A stretch of 64,000 bases of DNA. Origin: Candidatus Didemnitutus mandela. Its GTDB lineage: Bacteria > Verrucomicrobiota > Verrucomicrobiia > Opitutales > Opitutaceae. The translations under genes were made by a program, and so were the position numbers. The first letter of the stretch is position 1, and the number at the start of each line of letters is the position of its first letter. Under the pieces are notes generated by a model. The model did no database searches. It saw nothing but the letters and a program-made list of their open reading frames with translations, and was not told where the DNA came from. The DNA lies in contig NJAL01000005.1 of NCBI GenBank assembly GCA_002591725.1, positions 1 to 64,000 of the forward strand, read 5' to 3'. Of this stretch, positions 1 through 9,292 are shown one piece after another.

Positions 1-45
1 GGGGCGGGGGGGCGCCGGGGCGGGGGGCGCCGGGCCCACCGCGGC
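1..45. repeat. GC-extreme low-complexity start of window
   Basis: The first 45 bases are almost pure G and C, with a 15-16 base unit (GGGGCGGGGGG plus CGCC) present nearly twice. Base composition switches abruptly to ordinary sequence after about position 46. Nothing else in the window looks like this. It may be a contig-edge or sequencing artefact, or a genuine G-rich simple repeat; the sequence alone cannot decide. Confidence 0.5.
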
Positions 46-1371
46 GTTTTTGAGCAAGCAAAGACCGTGCAACAGACTCGTCAGATATTCTTGTTGCGCG
101 CTTCGACATGGAAGTTGTCCGTTTATCGAAGCCTTTTCGCGGCGAACGGCATGACAATGACAATATCGGCGGCAACGTTCGCGCACAATTGCTCTTCGAT
201 GCCGAGAATGGAAACTTTTGTGAGTGCGGCTGGTTCGACTACCTGAAGAGGCATCCTTCTTCAAAACTGATGCGAAGTTGCTCCGATCTTCGCGAACTGC
301 TTGAACAGCGCTGATGAGGAGACAATTACTAGCGGATGTAAAAAAGCACAACTTGAGCAAATGAGCCCTGAGATCATCAAAGGCCGAGTAGAAAAGCGGT
401 CTTGTTGCCCAACAGCGGTCGCCTTCCGATCGCTTAGCCTGCTTTCCAATAAGACAAAGTTGGTGTGACGTTGCAGGGGCAGGGCAAGAGACGAAGCTCA
501 AATCTGAAAAGTTATGGCGAAAAACTGGCTAGTCGATAGCTATCACGAACTCGGTGCAAATTCCAGTGGAAAAGCTTTTTCTGCGGAAACCTTTGGTTCC
601 TAATGAGACACTAGGGCTGACGCCGACAAAATGGCGACAGGGAATTTGGTGTTGTTTTATCTATTTGCTGGACGAATTTTCTGACTAGACATAGACAACA
701 GACTGAGCTGGCCGAGAAGCGGCTGAAATCTGGAACGATCGGGAGTAAACGAGCTATGTGAAATGCAGGAAAACGATTTTGTAGAGGAAATTATGCGATA
801 TTTCCACCCGGCAGCGACCATAGTGGCAGAAAATTCCGTTTTTCCAGCGATTGGCCGTCCAAACTTTAGCGAGACAAAATCTTTATTTTGAGATGCTTGG
901 TTTTTTGTCGCTAACTGGCTTCTGGCACGGGAAGCGCCAACGGACGTGGGGCGACTTAGCAACCACAGCGCCGGGTGTTGAAAATTGGTGGGGCTTCTTC
1001 CCATTTTCCGACAGGAGCTTCCTCGGCGGCTCGGCCTGCAACGAAACGAAACCCGAGGCTCGAACTCCACCGGCCTTAATAGGTCGGAGAAGGCAAAACA
1101 CTTCACCTGAGAAAATCAAAGCGCTTTTTAACATTAATCTTTTTATGATTGCATTTAATTTAGCACTTTTGATTTACGTGCATTCAGCTTTACGAACGAA
1201 GAAGGACGGACCAACAGGCTTCATGGTTGGCGATCATCAGCGAGGAGCGTGCAAAAGTGGTCGAACTCTGTTCGGAATTCTTCGGCTGAACGCCGCTGGC
1301 CCCTATCACAAACCGGCTGATGGAACCGGCGCAGATTTGGAAGTTTGTCAAATATATCGATATCACACCTG
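46..1371. other. Unassigned, probably decayed DNA upstream of lepA
   Basis: No open frame in this 1.3 kb gives a protein I recognise on either strand. The longest frames (657-1106 minus, 851-1372 plus) overlap each other and lack family-like motifs. Short stretches such as the frame at 108-314 look protein-like but end after fewer than 70 codons. The stretch resembles the pseudogene-derived spacer elsewhere in the window. The promoter of lepA should lie near its right end, but I see no convincing -35/-10 pair. Confidence 0.35.
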
Positions 1372-3174
1372 ATGTTCGCTGCTCCGTTCACTCGTAATTT
1401 CTGCATTATCGCGCACATCGATCACGGAAAAACAACTTTATCCGATCGGCTGCTCGAATACACAAATACTGTTTCGCAGCGGGAGCTGACCGAACAGCAT
1501 CTCGATGTGATGGATCTCGAAAAAGAGCGGGGCATCACGATCAAGATGCACCCGGTCGTGATGCACTACAACGCCAAAGACGGTCAGACCTACAAGCTAC
1601 ACCTGACCGATACGCCCGGCCACGTGGATTTTTCCTATGAAGTCTCGCGTTCGCTCGCGGCGTGCGAGGGAGCGCTGCTGCTCATCGACGCCGCCCAAGG
1701 CGTCGAGGCGCAAACAGTCGCGAACGCCTGCCTGGCTTTCGGGCAGGATCTGCGAGTCATCCCGGTGATCAATAAAGTCGATCTCCCGAGCGCGAATTTG
1801 GATCTGTGCATGAAACAGCTCGAAGATATTCTCGCGATTCCGGCGGAAGAAGCAATCCTCGCCAGCGGCAAAGCCGGCATCGGAATCGAGGATATTTTGG
1901 AAGCTGTCGTGACGCGCATCCCACCGCCGCGTTGGACGGATTATCCAACAACGCGCATTCTAGTTTTCGATTCGAAATACAGTGCCTATAGCGGGGTCAT
2001 TTCTTATGGGCGTGTTTTTTCCGGTTCGATTCGTGCCGACGAAATGATGCTGCTGATGAGCACTGGCCAACGCTCGGAGGTGAAGGAGGTTGGCGTTTTT
2101 AAGCCAAACATGGAAAAAGTTGCCGAACTCGGTCCGGGCGATGTCGGCTACATTGTTTGCAACATAAAGAACACCGACGAAATCAAAATCGGTGACACCA
2201 TCACGCTCGTGAACAAGCCGGCCGCGGACAAGTTACCCGGTTATAAGGAAGTGCGTCCGATGGTGTATTGCGGCTTGTATCCGCTTGAGTCGTCGGATTA
2301 CGAGAAACTCAAAATTGCACTCGGGAAACTTCGGCTCAATGACTCTGCCTTGATTTACTCATTGGAGACATCGGTAGCGCTCGGTTTCGGATTCCGATGT
2401 GGTTTCCTCGGACTACTGCACATGGAAGTCATCCAGGAGCGGATCCGGCGTGAATATGCTGTGGAGATCATCTCTACTTATCCGAGCGTTGTCTACAAAG
2501 TGAAATTGCACTGCGGTGCGATTGACGAGATCGACAATCCGATAAACATGCCCGATCCGGCATCCATCGAGGAAATTCTCGAACCGACGATTAAGTCTTC
2601 AATCCACATCCCGAATGAATCCATTGGCGGCATCCTAACCCTTGTGATGGAAAAGCGCGGTACATGTGATCATACGCATACACTCGATGGTGCGCGCATC
2701 ATGCTGACTTGCACGCTCCCGCTTAACGAAATCCTCGTCGATTTTAACGACCGTTTGAAGAGTATTACACGTGGCTATGGCTCAATGGACTACGAACTCG
2801 GCGAATATCGTGCTTCCGATCTCGTGAAGATGGAAGTTCTAGTCAACAACAACCAGGTCGATGCTTTCGCGAGCATCGTGCACCGCACCAAGGCGGAACC
2901 TCAAGGGCGTGCCCTTTGCAAAAAACTAGCACATATCATTCCACCGCAGATGTTCAAAATCGCGGTGCAGGCAGCCATTGGCGGAAAAATTATTGCTCGC
3001 GACAACGTTCGCCAAATACGTAAGGACGTGACAGCAAAGTGCTACGGTGGGGACATTTCCCGCAAACGCAAACTGCTCGATAAGCAAAAAGAGGGCAAAA
3101 AGAAAATGAAACAGATCGGCCGTGTTTCGATCCCGCCCGACGCCTTCATCCAAGTGCTCAAATCCAGCAACTAA
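1372..3174 (+). CDS. lepA: Elongation factor 4 (LepA), ribosome back-translocation GTPase
   Basis: This 600-residue protein is full length for LepA, a translational GTPase related to EF-G that acts on stalled or mistranslocated ribosomes. The G1 loop AHIDHGKTT lies near residues 14-22, with the switch region DLEKERGITIK, G3 DTPGHVDF and G4 NKVDLP following. The C-terminal LepA domain ends in the usual basic tail (ISRKRKLLDKQKEGKKKMKQ). The ORF track opens at a TTG at 1345, but the ATG at 1372 puts the start right before the conserved N-terminus (FTRNFCIIAHIDHGK), so I use it. The signal peptidase gene follows after about 50 bases without a terminator, so the two are probably cotranscribed. 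Confidence 0.96.
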   Translation: MFAAPFTRNFCIIAHIDHGKTTLSDRLLEYTNTVSQRELTEQHLDVMDLEKERGITIKMHPVVMHYNAKDGQTYKLHLTDTPGHVDFSYEVSRSLAACEGALLLIDAAQGVEAQTVANACLAFGQDLRVIPVINKVDLPSANLDLCMKQLEDILAIPAEEAILASGKAGIGIEDILEAVVTRIPPPRWTDYPTTRILVFDSKYSAYSGVISYGRVFSGSIRADEMMLLMSTGQRSEVKEVGVFKPNMEKVAELGPGDVGYIVCNIKNTDEIKIGDTITLVNKPAADKLPGYKEVRPMVYCGLYPLESSDYEKLKIALGKLRLNDSALIYSLETSVALGFGFRCGFLGLLHMEVIQERIRREYAVEIISTYPSVVYKVKLHCGAIDEIDNPINMPDPASIEEILEPTIKSSIHIPNESIGGILTLVMEKRGTCDHTHTLDGARIMLTCTLPLNEILVDFNDRLKSITRGYGSMDYELGEYRASDLVKMEVLVNNNQVDAFASIVHRTKAEPQGRALCKKLAHIIPPQMFKIAVQAAIGGKIIARDNVRQIRKDVTAKCYGGDISRKRKLLDKQKEGKKKMKQIGRVSIPPDAFIQVLKSSN

Positions 3175-3223
3175 ACGAAAGCTGACGCGTGTGTTTTACT
3201 TTTTTTTCTCCGAACAAGGCAAG

Positions 3224-4501
3224 ATGCGCAAACACGCGGCCAACTTCCTCGCGGTGTCCAGTCGTGTGTACAAATTTCGGCGCGATCGGTTGAACGATAT
3301 ACAAAAACAACGGTTGCAGGCGGCGATTGGCGAACTCAAAACGCTACTCAAGGAACGCGCCGCCGCGAACAAGCTGAAGACGGGGATCGAGAAACTGGAA
3401 ACGTTGTTGTGCGAGGTTGGTGGGCGGCACTATCCGATGGATGCTATCGTTGGGAACGTCGAATTTTTCCTTGTGGCGGCAATCGTTATCCTTGGACTAC
3501 GTGCCTATTTTGTGCAGCCGTTCAAGATTCCGACGAACTCAATGTGGCCGACCTATTACGGCATAACGTACGAGCTTTTTACGCCTGCGACTGAACCGGG
3601 ACTGTTGGAAAAAGTGGGGAGGCTGGCGGCTTTTGGAGCCATCCACCACGAAGCCGTTGCGCCGTGTAATGGCGAAGTGTGGCTTCCAGTTTTGATTTAC
3701 GGCAGCTACAACACGGCTACTCTCTACCGTACTGAGAAATCCGGTCGGATTTTCGGTGTGTTTCCGACAACGCGGCGGGAATACCTTGTTTCTGTCGGCA
3801 GCGATTACGCGCATATCGAGGTTCCGATTGATTTCAACTTCGATAAGGTTTTGCAAGAAAAATACGGGAAAAGCGTCGAGGAAATCGTGCAGGATTACAT
3901 ATGCCGGGGTAAGATACCTGAGACATCTATGATGCCGTTCGCGATGGACGGCGTATCGAAGAACGTCCTAGTTTACTGGATTCCAACCGGTCAGCAGGTG
4001 AAACTTGGGGAAAAGGTTGTGTCGTTCGACATCCTGGCCGGCGATTTGCTGTTCGTGGACCGGATAACATATAATTTTTTCAGGCCGAAGGTCGGACAAG
4101 GTTTCGTTTTTAAGACCGAAAATATCCACAGCCCGGAAATGGAAAATTTCAACGGTATGCAAATCCGCCAATATTATATCAAGCGGCTAGTTGGAACCCC
4201 TGGGGACACGCTCGAAGTCAAGGCGCCAGAGCTATGGCACAATGGTGCGCCAATTACGGGAGCGGCGGCATTTCGAAAGAATGCCATGCAGGGAGAAAAA
4301 TATCCTGGTTATACCGCTGTACGTTTGTTGATTCCCGGACATCAGGTCGCGGTCCCGGAACATAACTATTTCGTGATGGGAGATAACTCGCCGGAGAGTG
4401 CCGATAGCCGCTACTGGGGTTTCGTTCCGGAGAAGGACGTCGTCGGTCGACCTCTGTTTATCTATTATCCGCTGACGAGTCGTTGGGGTCCAGCGCGATA
4501 A
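3224..4501 (+). CDS. lepB: Signal peptidase I, large form with N-terminal coiled-coil extension
   Basis: The enzyme removes signal peptides from exported preproteins at the inner membrane using a Ser/Lys dyad. The start at 3224 (MRKHAANF) gives 425 residues, longer than typical LepB. Residues 15-65 are charged and predicted helical, followed by one hydrophobic segment at about 79-96. The nucleophile is the Ser in FKIPTNSMWPTY (about residue 106). The general-base Lys lies in YYIKRLVGTPGDTLE, and box E reads GDNSPESADSRYWGFVP. A long insert separates the serine and lysine boxes, as I recall for verrucomicrobial homologues. It follows lepA on the same strand, the pairing seen in many bacteria. 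The upstream start at 3122 would overlap lepA by 50 bases and is less likely. Confidence 0.94.
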   Translation: MRKHAANFLAVSSRVYKFRRDRLNDIQKQRLQAAIGELKTLLKERAAANKLKTGIEKLETLLCEVGGRHYPMDAIVGNVEFFLVAAIVILGLRAYFVQPFKIPTNSMWPTYYGITYELFTPATEPGLLEKVGRLAAFGAIHHEAVAPCNGEVWLPVLIYGSYNTATLYRTEKSGRIFGVFPTTRREYLVSVGSDYAHIEVPIDFNFDKVLQEKYGKSVEEIVQDYICRGKIPETSMMPFAMDGVSKNVLVYWIPTGQQVKLGEKVVSFDILAGDLLFVDRITYNFFRPKVGQGFVFKTENIHSPEMENFNGMQIRQYYIKRLVGTPGDTLEVKAPELWHNGAPITGAAAFRKNAMQGEKYPGYTAVRLLIPGHQVAVPEHNYFVMGDNSPESADSRYWGFVPEKDVVGRPLFIYYPLTSRWGPAR

Positions 4502-4503
4502 CA

Positions 4504-4536
4504 GTTTAAACCAATCCGAGTATTGGAATTTTAAAC
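4504..4536. terminator. Hairpin between convergent lepB and ole operon
   Basis: GTTTAAA-CCAAT-CCGAGT-ATTGG-AAT-TTTAAAC forms an almost perfect inverted repeat of twelve paired bases. It sits directly after lepB (+) and about 50 bases beyond the end of oleB (-). A- and T-rich flanks on both sides would suit bidirectional intrinsic termination. There is no long uninterrupted T run, so the call is moderate. Confidence 0.5.
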
Positions 4537-4582
4537 GCACAATCAATATTATGTCTAATCTATTATTCTATTATTTACTTAG

Positions 4583-5476
4583 TTAGGAATCTGGCTTTGT
4601 AAAGTGTCGTTCGATCAGTCGGACGATGCTAGGATCGTCCTCTATCAGGTAGTGCCCTGCTTGGGGAAACAAGTTGGCCTCAGCCTCGGGTAGTAGCTCG
4701 AGCCAACGTTCGTAATAGCGTTTTCTGAAACAGAAATCGGCTCCGCCCCAGAGAATCAGTACATCCTTTTTCCGCAGGTTCAGCAACTGGCTTTCAATTT
4801 GTGCTAGTGCGGTGTCGCTTGGCGTGCCTTTCCCTGTCGGGATGTCGGCGACGAAGCGGTGGGTCGCAATGCGATTCGTCCATGAATCATATGGAAAAAG
4901 AAAACCGCGTTTCACGTCGCGCGGCAGCGGGCGAGTTACTGCCATCCACGTTGCTGACCAGGAGAAACTATTTAAACCGCGGACCAGCAGCTCGCCGAGA
5001 ATTGGAGCCCGGCAAAGTCGAATCCGAGCCGGGATGTGCGTGTCTGCAAATGCTGCTGTATTCATAATCACCACGCGACCGAGCTTTTCCGGCTGTGGCA
5101 ACAGCGCACCTAGGCCGATTGGCCCACCCCAATCGTGGAGAATCAGATGGATCTTTTTCAACGGAAAACGTTCGAGCAGCAAAGAAAGGTTCGCGATGTG
5201 GTTCGGAAGTGTGTAGGCGTAATCTTGGGGTTTGTCCGACAGGCCGCAGCCGAGATGATCCGGAATGATGCAGCGGAATTTTTGGCGCAGAGCTAGCGCG
5301 ACATTGCGATAGAAAAACGACCATGTGGGGTTCCCGTGCGCCATCAACACGGCTTTGTCGCTCTTGCCTTCGTCCAGGTAACTCATTCGGCCCGCGCCGA
5401 CATCGATCGTTTTTGGTGTGAACGGATATAACTGTTTCAGCCAGTCCGGAAGTTTCTTGGCCACGATTATTACCAC
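4583..5476 (-). CDS. oleB: OleB-type alpha/beta hydrolase (beta-lactone decarboxylase family)
   Basis: This 297-residue protein is related to haloalkane dehalogenases. The oxyanion-hole motif HGNPTWSFFYRN lies near residues 48-57. The nucleophile Asp is in LHDWGGPIG (about D115), and the catalytic His is in AGHYLIEDD (about H275). In Ole pathways OleB converts a cis-beta-lactone into an olefin with loss of CO2. The gene overlaps the end of the upstream oleA by 7 bases and starts with GTG, so translation is probably coupled. Lying next to an OleA favours OleB over a true dehalogenase, although family motifs alone cannot exclude the latter. OleC (lactone synthetase) and OleD (reductase), the usual neighbours, are missing downstream, where the convergent lepB lies 80 bases away. 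Confidence 0.85.
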   Translation of the reverse strand: MVIIVAKKLPDWLKQLYPFTPKTIDVGAGRMSYLDEGKSDKAVLMAHGNPTWSFFYRNVALALRQKFRCIIPDHLGCGLSDKPQDYAYTLPNHIANLSLLLERFPLKKIHLILHDWGGPIGLGALLPQPEKLGRVVIMNTAAFADTHIPARIRLCRAPILGELLVRGLNSFSWSATWMAVTRPLPRDVKRGFLFPYDSWTNRIATHRFVADIPTGKGTPSDTALAQIESQLLNLRKKDVLILWGGADFCFRKRYYERWLELLPEAEANLFPQAGHYLIEDDPSIVRLIERHFTKPDS

Positions 5477-6507
5477 TCGACCGCCAACATCAAACTGTTC
5501 AGTCCGCTTCCGATGCCGAGCAGGGCAATCTTATCCCCGACTTTGATCGCACCCTGTTCGTCGGCCAGAGCGAGTGTCGCCGGAAGCGCCGCCGATCCTG
5601 TATTCCCCAGCGTTTCAAAACTTGAAAAATCCTTTTTAAGGTCGAGTCCGAGCTCCTCGTAGAGTTTACTCCGGTGCGTCGACCCGACTTGATGGCAGAT
5701 TACGCGAGATGGCGTTGCTCGGGTCCAACCCGTCTCCTGTTCGAATTCGGCCCATGTGTTTTTGGCCACTTCGACGCCGGCGAGCAAAAGCTGTTCGGAG
5801 TCGGTTTGCATTTCGAGCTCATAACCGATGCTGTTGCCTTGGCAGAGCTCGTTAAATTGCGTAGCTGCTTGGCCGACGCTGCTAATCAGACGATGCCGCG
5901 GCACATTGGTCGGAAGCATGTTCTCATGGCAAACGATCACAGCGGCAGCGGCAGAACCAAGGGTGAGGTTGGCAAAAAATGGTTTGATCGTGTTGCGGCC
6001 CAGCGGTGTGGTGAGCAAATGTACGAGGGTTTTTTCGATGAGCGGCCGTCCATTTTCTCCGGAAGCGACCAAACCGCAGCGGATTTTCCCGGCGTCGATC
6101 ATGGCGGCAAGTATTACGAGGCCATTGAGGAAGCCGAGGCATGCGTTCGACAAATCGAAAACCTGGCAGTGCGGGCCGAGACCGATTTTATGATGGGCGA
6201 ATGAAGCAGTTGCTGGCTCGAGCATATCGCGGCAAACGGCGGAGTGGATAAAGGTTTCTATCTGCTCGGCGGCCAGCCGCGATTTCGCTAGCACAGCCTT
6301 TCCGGCAATGGCACTGGCATCGGATGGTTTGGTTCCGGCAGGCCACATCCGGCGCGCTTTGATGCCCGTCATGAACTCAAGGCGGCCGGCCGGCAGCTTC
6401 AGTCGTTCATAAGTTGGACGGAGCTTTTCCTCGAGCGTGGCCGAACTCCAGCACTCCTTTGGCAGCGCAACCGCGATCGATTCGATGAAAGCATGACGGA
6501 ATCGCAT
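5470..6507 (-). CDS. oleA: OleA-like thiolase (KAS III fold), head-to-head acyl condensation
   Basis: A 345-residue protein of the FabH/OleA superfamily. The signature MTGIKARRMWPAGTKPSDAS (about residues 46-65) and the block VCRDMLEPATASFAHHKIGL are typical of OleA rather than FabH. The latter block carries a glutamate, about E97, like the OleA base. The nucleophile Cys is in FDLSNACLGFLNG (about C123), His in ICHQVGSTHRSKL, and Asn in LGNTGSAALP. OleA condenses two fatty acyl thioesters to a beta-keto product in long-chain olefin and ketone synthesis. Here it sits 3 bases downstream of an enoyl-ACP reductase and overlaps oleB, so its substrates may come from the ACP-linked chain made by the same operon. 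That link is inference. Confidence 0.88.
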   Translation of the reverse strand: MRFRHAFIESIAVALPKECWSSATLEEKLRPTYERLKLPAGRLEFMTGIKARRMWPAGTKPSDASAIAGKAVLAKSRLAAEQIETFIHSAVCRDMLEPATASFAHHKIGLGPHCQVFDLSNACLGFLNGLVILAAMIDAGKIRCGLVASGENGRPLIEKTLVHLLTTPLGRNTIKPFFANLTLGSAAAAVIVCHENMLPTNVPRHRLISSVGQAATQFNELCQGNSIGYELEMQTDSEQLLLAGVEVAKNTWAEFEQETGWTRATPSRVICHQVGSTHRSKLYEELGLDLKKDFSSFETLGNTGSAALPATLALADEQGAIKVGDKIALLGIGSGLNSLMLAVEW

Positions 6508-6510
6508 GGA

Positions 6511-7323
6511 TTATTTTTCTGGCCGCATGGTGAGACGTATGACTTCTTTGTCGAAGTAGTTGCTGCCAAGTCCGGCGTCGACGATCACGGTGCTACCGTT
6601 AATGCCACTACTGCGTTCGCTGAGTAGGAAGACAGCGACACTGGCTACTTCCTGTGTTTCGAGATTCCTTTTCCGAAATGTAAGCTTTTCGGAAAAAAGA
6701 TAACTTTCCAAATACCCGGGAATGCCGGCGGAGGCGCTAGTTTTTAGCGGGCCAGAGCCGACGATATTGAAGCGCACGCCGGTGTCGGAACTGGAGGATT
6801 TTGCTAGAAACCGTGCACAGGAATCGAGCGCGGCCTTGATCGGTCCCATGTAACCGTAGTTGTCCGGAGTCGCGAGCAGCGAAGAAATGCCGATGCTGAT
6901 CACTGAGGCGTTTGGTACCAGATGTGGTTTAAAAGCGCGCGCAAGCTCCACGAGGGAAAACGCCGAAATGGCGGTTGACTGCAGAAAATCCTTTCGTTTG
7001 GTTTCTGTGAATGGTTTGAATCCCTCATTGTAGTTCGCGAAGGCGATCGAGTGCACAAGTCCGTGCAAGGGCACAAGGCCGGCGGCGGTGACGTTAGCTG
7101 CAAGCTGCTCGGTGGCAGACTCGTCTTCTGCGTCGCAGATAAAAACCGGCTTTCCTGCGAGCAGGGCTTCGAGAAAGTTTTTCCGCTTGGCTGAGCGCAC
7201 GGAGTAAACGACGCGGGCGCCCTGCTCTTCGAGGGTTTTAGCAATCAGCCAGGCGACGCTTTTGCGGTTTGCGACCCCTTGCACGAGGAAAGTTTTCCCC
7301 CTAAGTTGGAGAAAATCGGTCAT
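6511..7323 (-). CDS. fabI: FabI-type enoyl-ACP reductase (divergent SDR)
   Basis: The 270-residue short-chain dehydrogenase/reductase has the atypical cofactor loop of FabI (GVANRKSVAWLIAKTL) and the Tyr-X6-Lys pair in NYGYMGPIKAALD (Y156 and K163 from this start). It would reduce trans-2-enoyl-ACP, or a polyene variant of it. The ORF track starts at 7368, but the ATG at 7323 overlaps the fabZ stop by four bases (ATGA) and gives the expected N-terminus (FLQLRGKTFLVQGVANRKS). The region after the catalytic pair reads GPLKTSASAGIPGYLESYLF, as in FabI. Because it is embedded in the operon it may be specialised rather than the housekeeping enzyme. If no other fabI exists in the genome, it could serve both roles. 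Confidence 0.85.
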   Translation of the reverse strand: MTDFLQLRGKTFLVQGVANRKSVAWLIAKTLEEQGARVVYSVRSAKRKNFLEALLAGKPVFICDAEDESATEQLAANVTAAGLVPLHGLVHSIAFANYNEGFKPFTETKRKDFLQSTAISAFSLVELARAFKPHLVPNASVISIGISSLLATPDNYGYMGPIKAALDSCARFLAKSSSSDTGVRFNIVGSGPLKTSASAGIPGYLESYLFSEKLTFRKRNLETQEVASVAVFLLSERSSGINGSTVIVDAGLGSNYFDKEVIRLTMRPEK

Positions 7324-7781
7324 GCCGTCGGCATCGCTATTGTGACCTGGCCTTCCGGCATTTTCCACGCTACGGAGAAATCGGCGTTGATCACGCGTTT
7401 TTCTCCATTTTTCACGGCTCCGGACATCAAATAAAGGCCGTTAATTGTCTGATTGATTTTTACCTCGATCGTCGTCGTGTTGCCGGGATAAACAGGGCTA
7501 CGGAAACGGACGTTTTCTATCTTGGCGAGCAGCGGCACGCCACTGGTTTTTCCGCCTTGGGCGGAGAGCTTGCCGGAAAGCAGTAGCGCTCCGGTTTGGA
7601 AAACCGATTCGCATAGCAATACGCCGGGCGTGATGGGTGTGCAGGGGTAGTGCCCCTTGTAGAAATCCTCTTCAGCGCGCCAGGTGCGGCGGGAAACGAG
7701 GGAGTCGTCAGTGCTTGAGAGGATTTCGTCCACGAAAAGAAACGGCGGCCGATGCGGAATTAGCTGTTTAACTTTTTTCAT
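7320..7781 (-). CDS. fabZ: FabZ-like 3-hydroxyacyl-ACP dehydratase
   Basis: A 153-residue single hot-dog protein. The N-terminal [13 protein letters not shown] and the active-site helix [18 protein letters not shown] match FabZ, with catalytic His about H44 and Glu about E58. It dehydrates beta-hydroxyacyl-ACP. It overlaps the upstream flavoprotein gene and the downstream fabI by four bases each, a sign of tightly coupled translation. Family FabZ proteins are usually about 140-155 residues, so it is full length. The neighbouring KS, ACP and ER genes place it in a dedicated chain-building set, but no ketoreductase (FabG) lies in the operon. Confidence 0.88.
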   Translation of the reverse strand: MKKVKQLIPHRPPFLFVDEILSSTDDSLVSRRTWRAEEDFYKGHYPCTPITPGVLLCESVFQTGALLLSGKLSAQGGKTSGVPLLAKIENVRFRSPVYPGNTTTIEVKINQTINGLYLMSGAVKNGEKRVINADFSVAWKMPEGQVTIAMPTA

Positions 7782-9235
7782 GACAAGGGAGAGCTGGCGA
7801 GTGATCCGCGTCTTTTGGTGGCGAGAAATTTATCTACCTGATTGGCAACGATCACCCCGTAGTTGATCGTGCCGAGCCAACCGGACATGATAATACCGAC
7901 GGAGCCGGTATGGTAAAGTCCGGGCAGCTGCTGGGGTAGCTCCATTGAGACTTTGAGCCCTTCGAATTTGGTCCCGAACGAGGTGCCGGACCAGTGCTTT
8001 GTGTAGTGTTCGACGGTGCACGGCGTAGAGGCCTCGGACCAGTCGATCTTTGCGCGGATATCGGGAATAAGTTTTTCCAGCGCCGTGATCGATTCTTCGA
8101 TGAGGCACATTTTTTCCTGCTGATAAATTTCGTCGGACATGGTCTCCCAGTCGGTGTATTTCGCATTAACCGAAACGACGACAGTGTAACGGTTACTACC
8201 CGGCCGCGTGTCTGGGTAATACACCGAAAAGGCGCGGCTTGTCGTGTGCTTACCGACCAGTTTTTCGCTCGCGAATTTGGACTCTTCCGAGGCAAATACC
8301 AAGTCGCCGATGTGAGGAAGGGTTTCCCCTTTCCGAATACCGAGGTAAACTTGGCAGGAGCTTGTGTTTATACGGACCTCTTTCGTTTGGGCCACGAAGT
8401 CGGGAGAAAAGTTTTCTTCCCCTGCGAGACGAAGAATCGTGTTTTTTAGGTTGGCGTTGGACACGATCGCATCGCAGCGAATCAACCGGTCATTGGCGAC
8501 AAGGCCGGTGGCTACGCAGCGTCCATTGCACTCTTTTGTGACGATTTTTTCAACGGTTACGTGCTTGCGCACTTCAGCGCCGTTAGCCTTCAGCTCCAAG
8601 GCCATTTTCTTGATGAGCGTGTCTGTCCCGCCCTGGAAGGTGTAAACGCCCTTGCTCATAAAGTTGGAGAAAACAATACCGAAAGTGATTGCGGGATCCT
8701 CCAGCGTGGAGCCGTTGGCGTAGGCGATCGGCTCCATGAGGAGTCGCTGCACGTCGTCGCGGCCGGGAAAATAGCGTTCGAACATTTCACCGGTGGTTTC
8801 TGGGTTGTTGTCGTAAAAATTCATTGCTCGGAGATCGGTAAAGAAGCGTTCAACCGTTTTTGCGGAGATTTTGAATTTTTCGATAAGAATCCGTGTGAAG
8901 TCTTCGCGGTCGAATGTGGTGTCTATTTGAAACTGGGGGTTGATAAATCGGATGCCTTTGATCTGCACGATTGCATCCGCGATTTCCTGGCTCCAGTACT
9001 TTCGGGCGGATTTGATCATCCAGACTGGGAAGCCGTGGAGAGAAATGTCGAACATGTGGCCCCCTTTGCGGGTAAACCAAGTCGCCAGGCCGCCGAGTTG
9101 GTAGTGGTGTTCGAGAAGCAGCACCTTGTGGCCGCATTTCGCGAGCACATTGGCGCTGGTCAATCCAGCCAAGCCGCTACCGATCACGACAATGTCGTAG
9201 TGATCTTCGATATCTTTGAGCCAGTCGTAAGCCAT
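7778..9235 (-). CDS. Phytoene desaturase/retinol saturase-like FAD oxidoreductase (first copy)
   Basis: A 485-residue flavoprotein with an N-terminal Rossmann dinucleotide motif ([20 protein letters not shown]), the following ERH-like box ([19 protein letters not shown]) and a C-terminal FAD-contact region ([19 protein letters not shown]). This is the CrtI/CrtN-like amine-oxidase superfamily, whose members add, remove or move C=C bonds on long hydrophobic chains. No phytoene synthase or other carotenoid gene is nearby. All neighbours are ACP-dependent fatty-acid enzymes, so the substrate is more likely an acyl chain or its hydrocarbon product. A second, divergent copy lies directly upstream (57-base gap). 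The reaction cannot be predicted from sequence. Confidence 0.8.
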   Translation of the reverse strand: MAYDWLKDIEDHYDIVVIGSGLAGLTSANVLAKCGHKVLLLEHHYQLGGLATWFTRKGGHMFDISLHGFPVWMIKSARKYWSQEIADAIVQIKGIRFINPQFQIDTTFDREDFTRILIEKFKISAKTVERFFTDLRAMNFYDNNPETTGEMFERYFPGRDDVQRLLMEPIAYANGSTLEDPAITFGIVFSNFMSKGVYTFQGGTDTLIKKMALELKANGAEVRKHVTVEKIVTKECNGRCVATGLVANDRLIRCDAIVSNANLKNTILRLAGEENFSPDFVAQTKEVRINTSSCQVYLGIRKGETLPHIGDLVFASEESKFASEKLVGKHTTSRAFSVYYPDTRPGSNRYTVVVSVNAKYTDWETMSDEIYQQEKMCLIEESITALEKLIPDIRAKIDWSEASTPCTVEHYTKHWSGTSFGTKFEGLKVSMELPQQLPGLYHTGSVGIIMSGWLGTINYGVIVANQVDKFLATKRRGSLASSPLS

Positions 9236-9292
9236 TTTATCTTGCGTATATGATAAATTTACGTGTCCGTTTAGGACAACGCCGAATTTGCG

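Noticed and set aside
851-1372. Plus-strand ORF of 173 codons ending at the lepA start
   Set aside because: No domain-like pattern, overlaps two unrelated minus-strand ORFs, and sits in DNA that looks decayed.
4583-5476. Haloalkane dehalogenase
   Set aside because: Fold and Asp nucleophile fit, but the overlap with oleA makes OleB the better explanation.
8561-9253. 230-codon plus-strand ORF opposite the first CrtI-like gene
   Set aside because: It mirrors a gene with complete FAD motifs on the minus strand; the frame is a codon-bias shadow.
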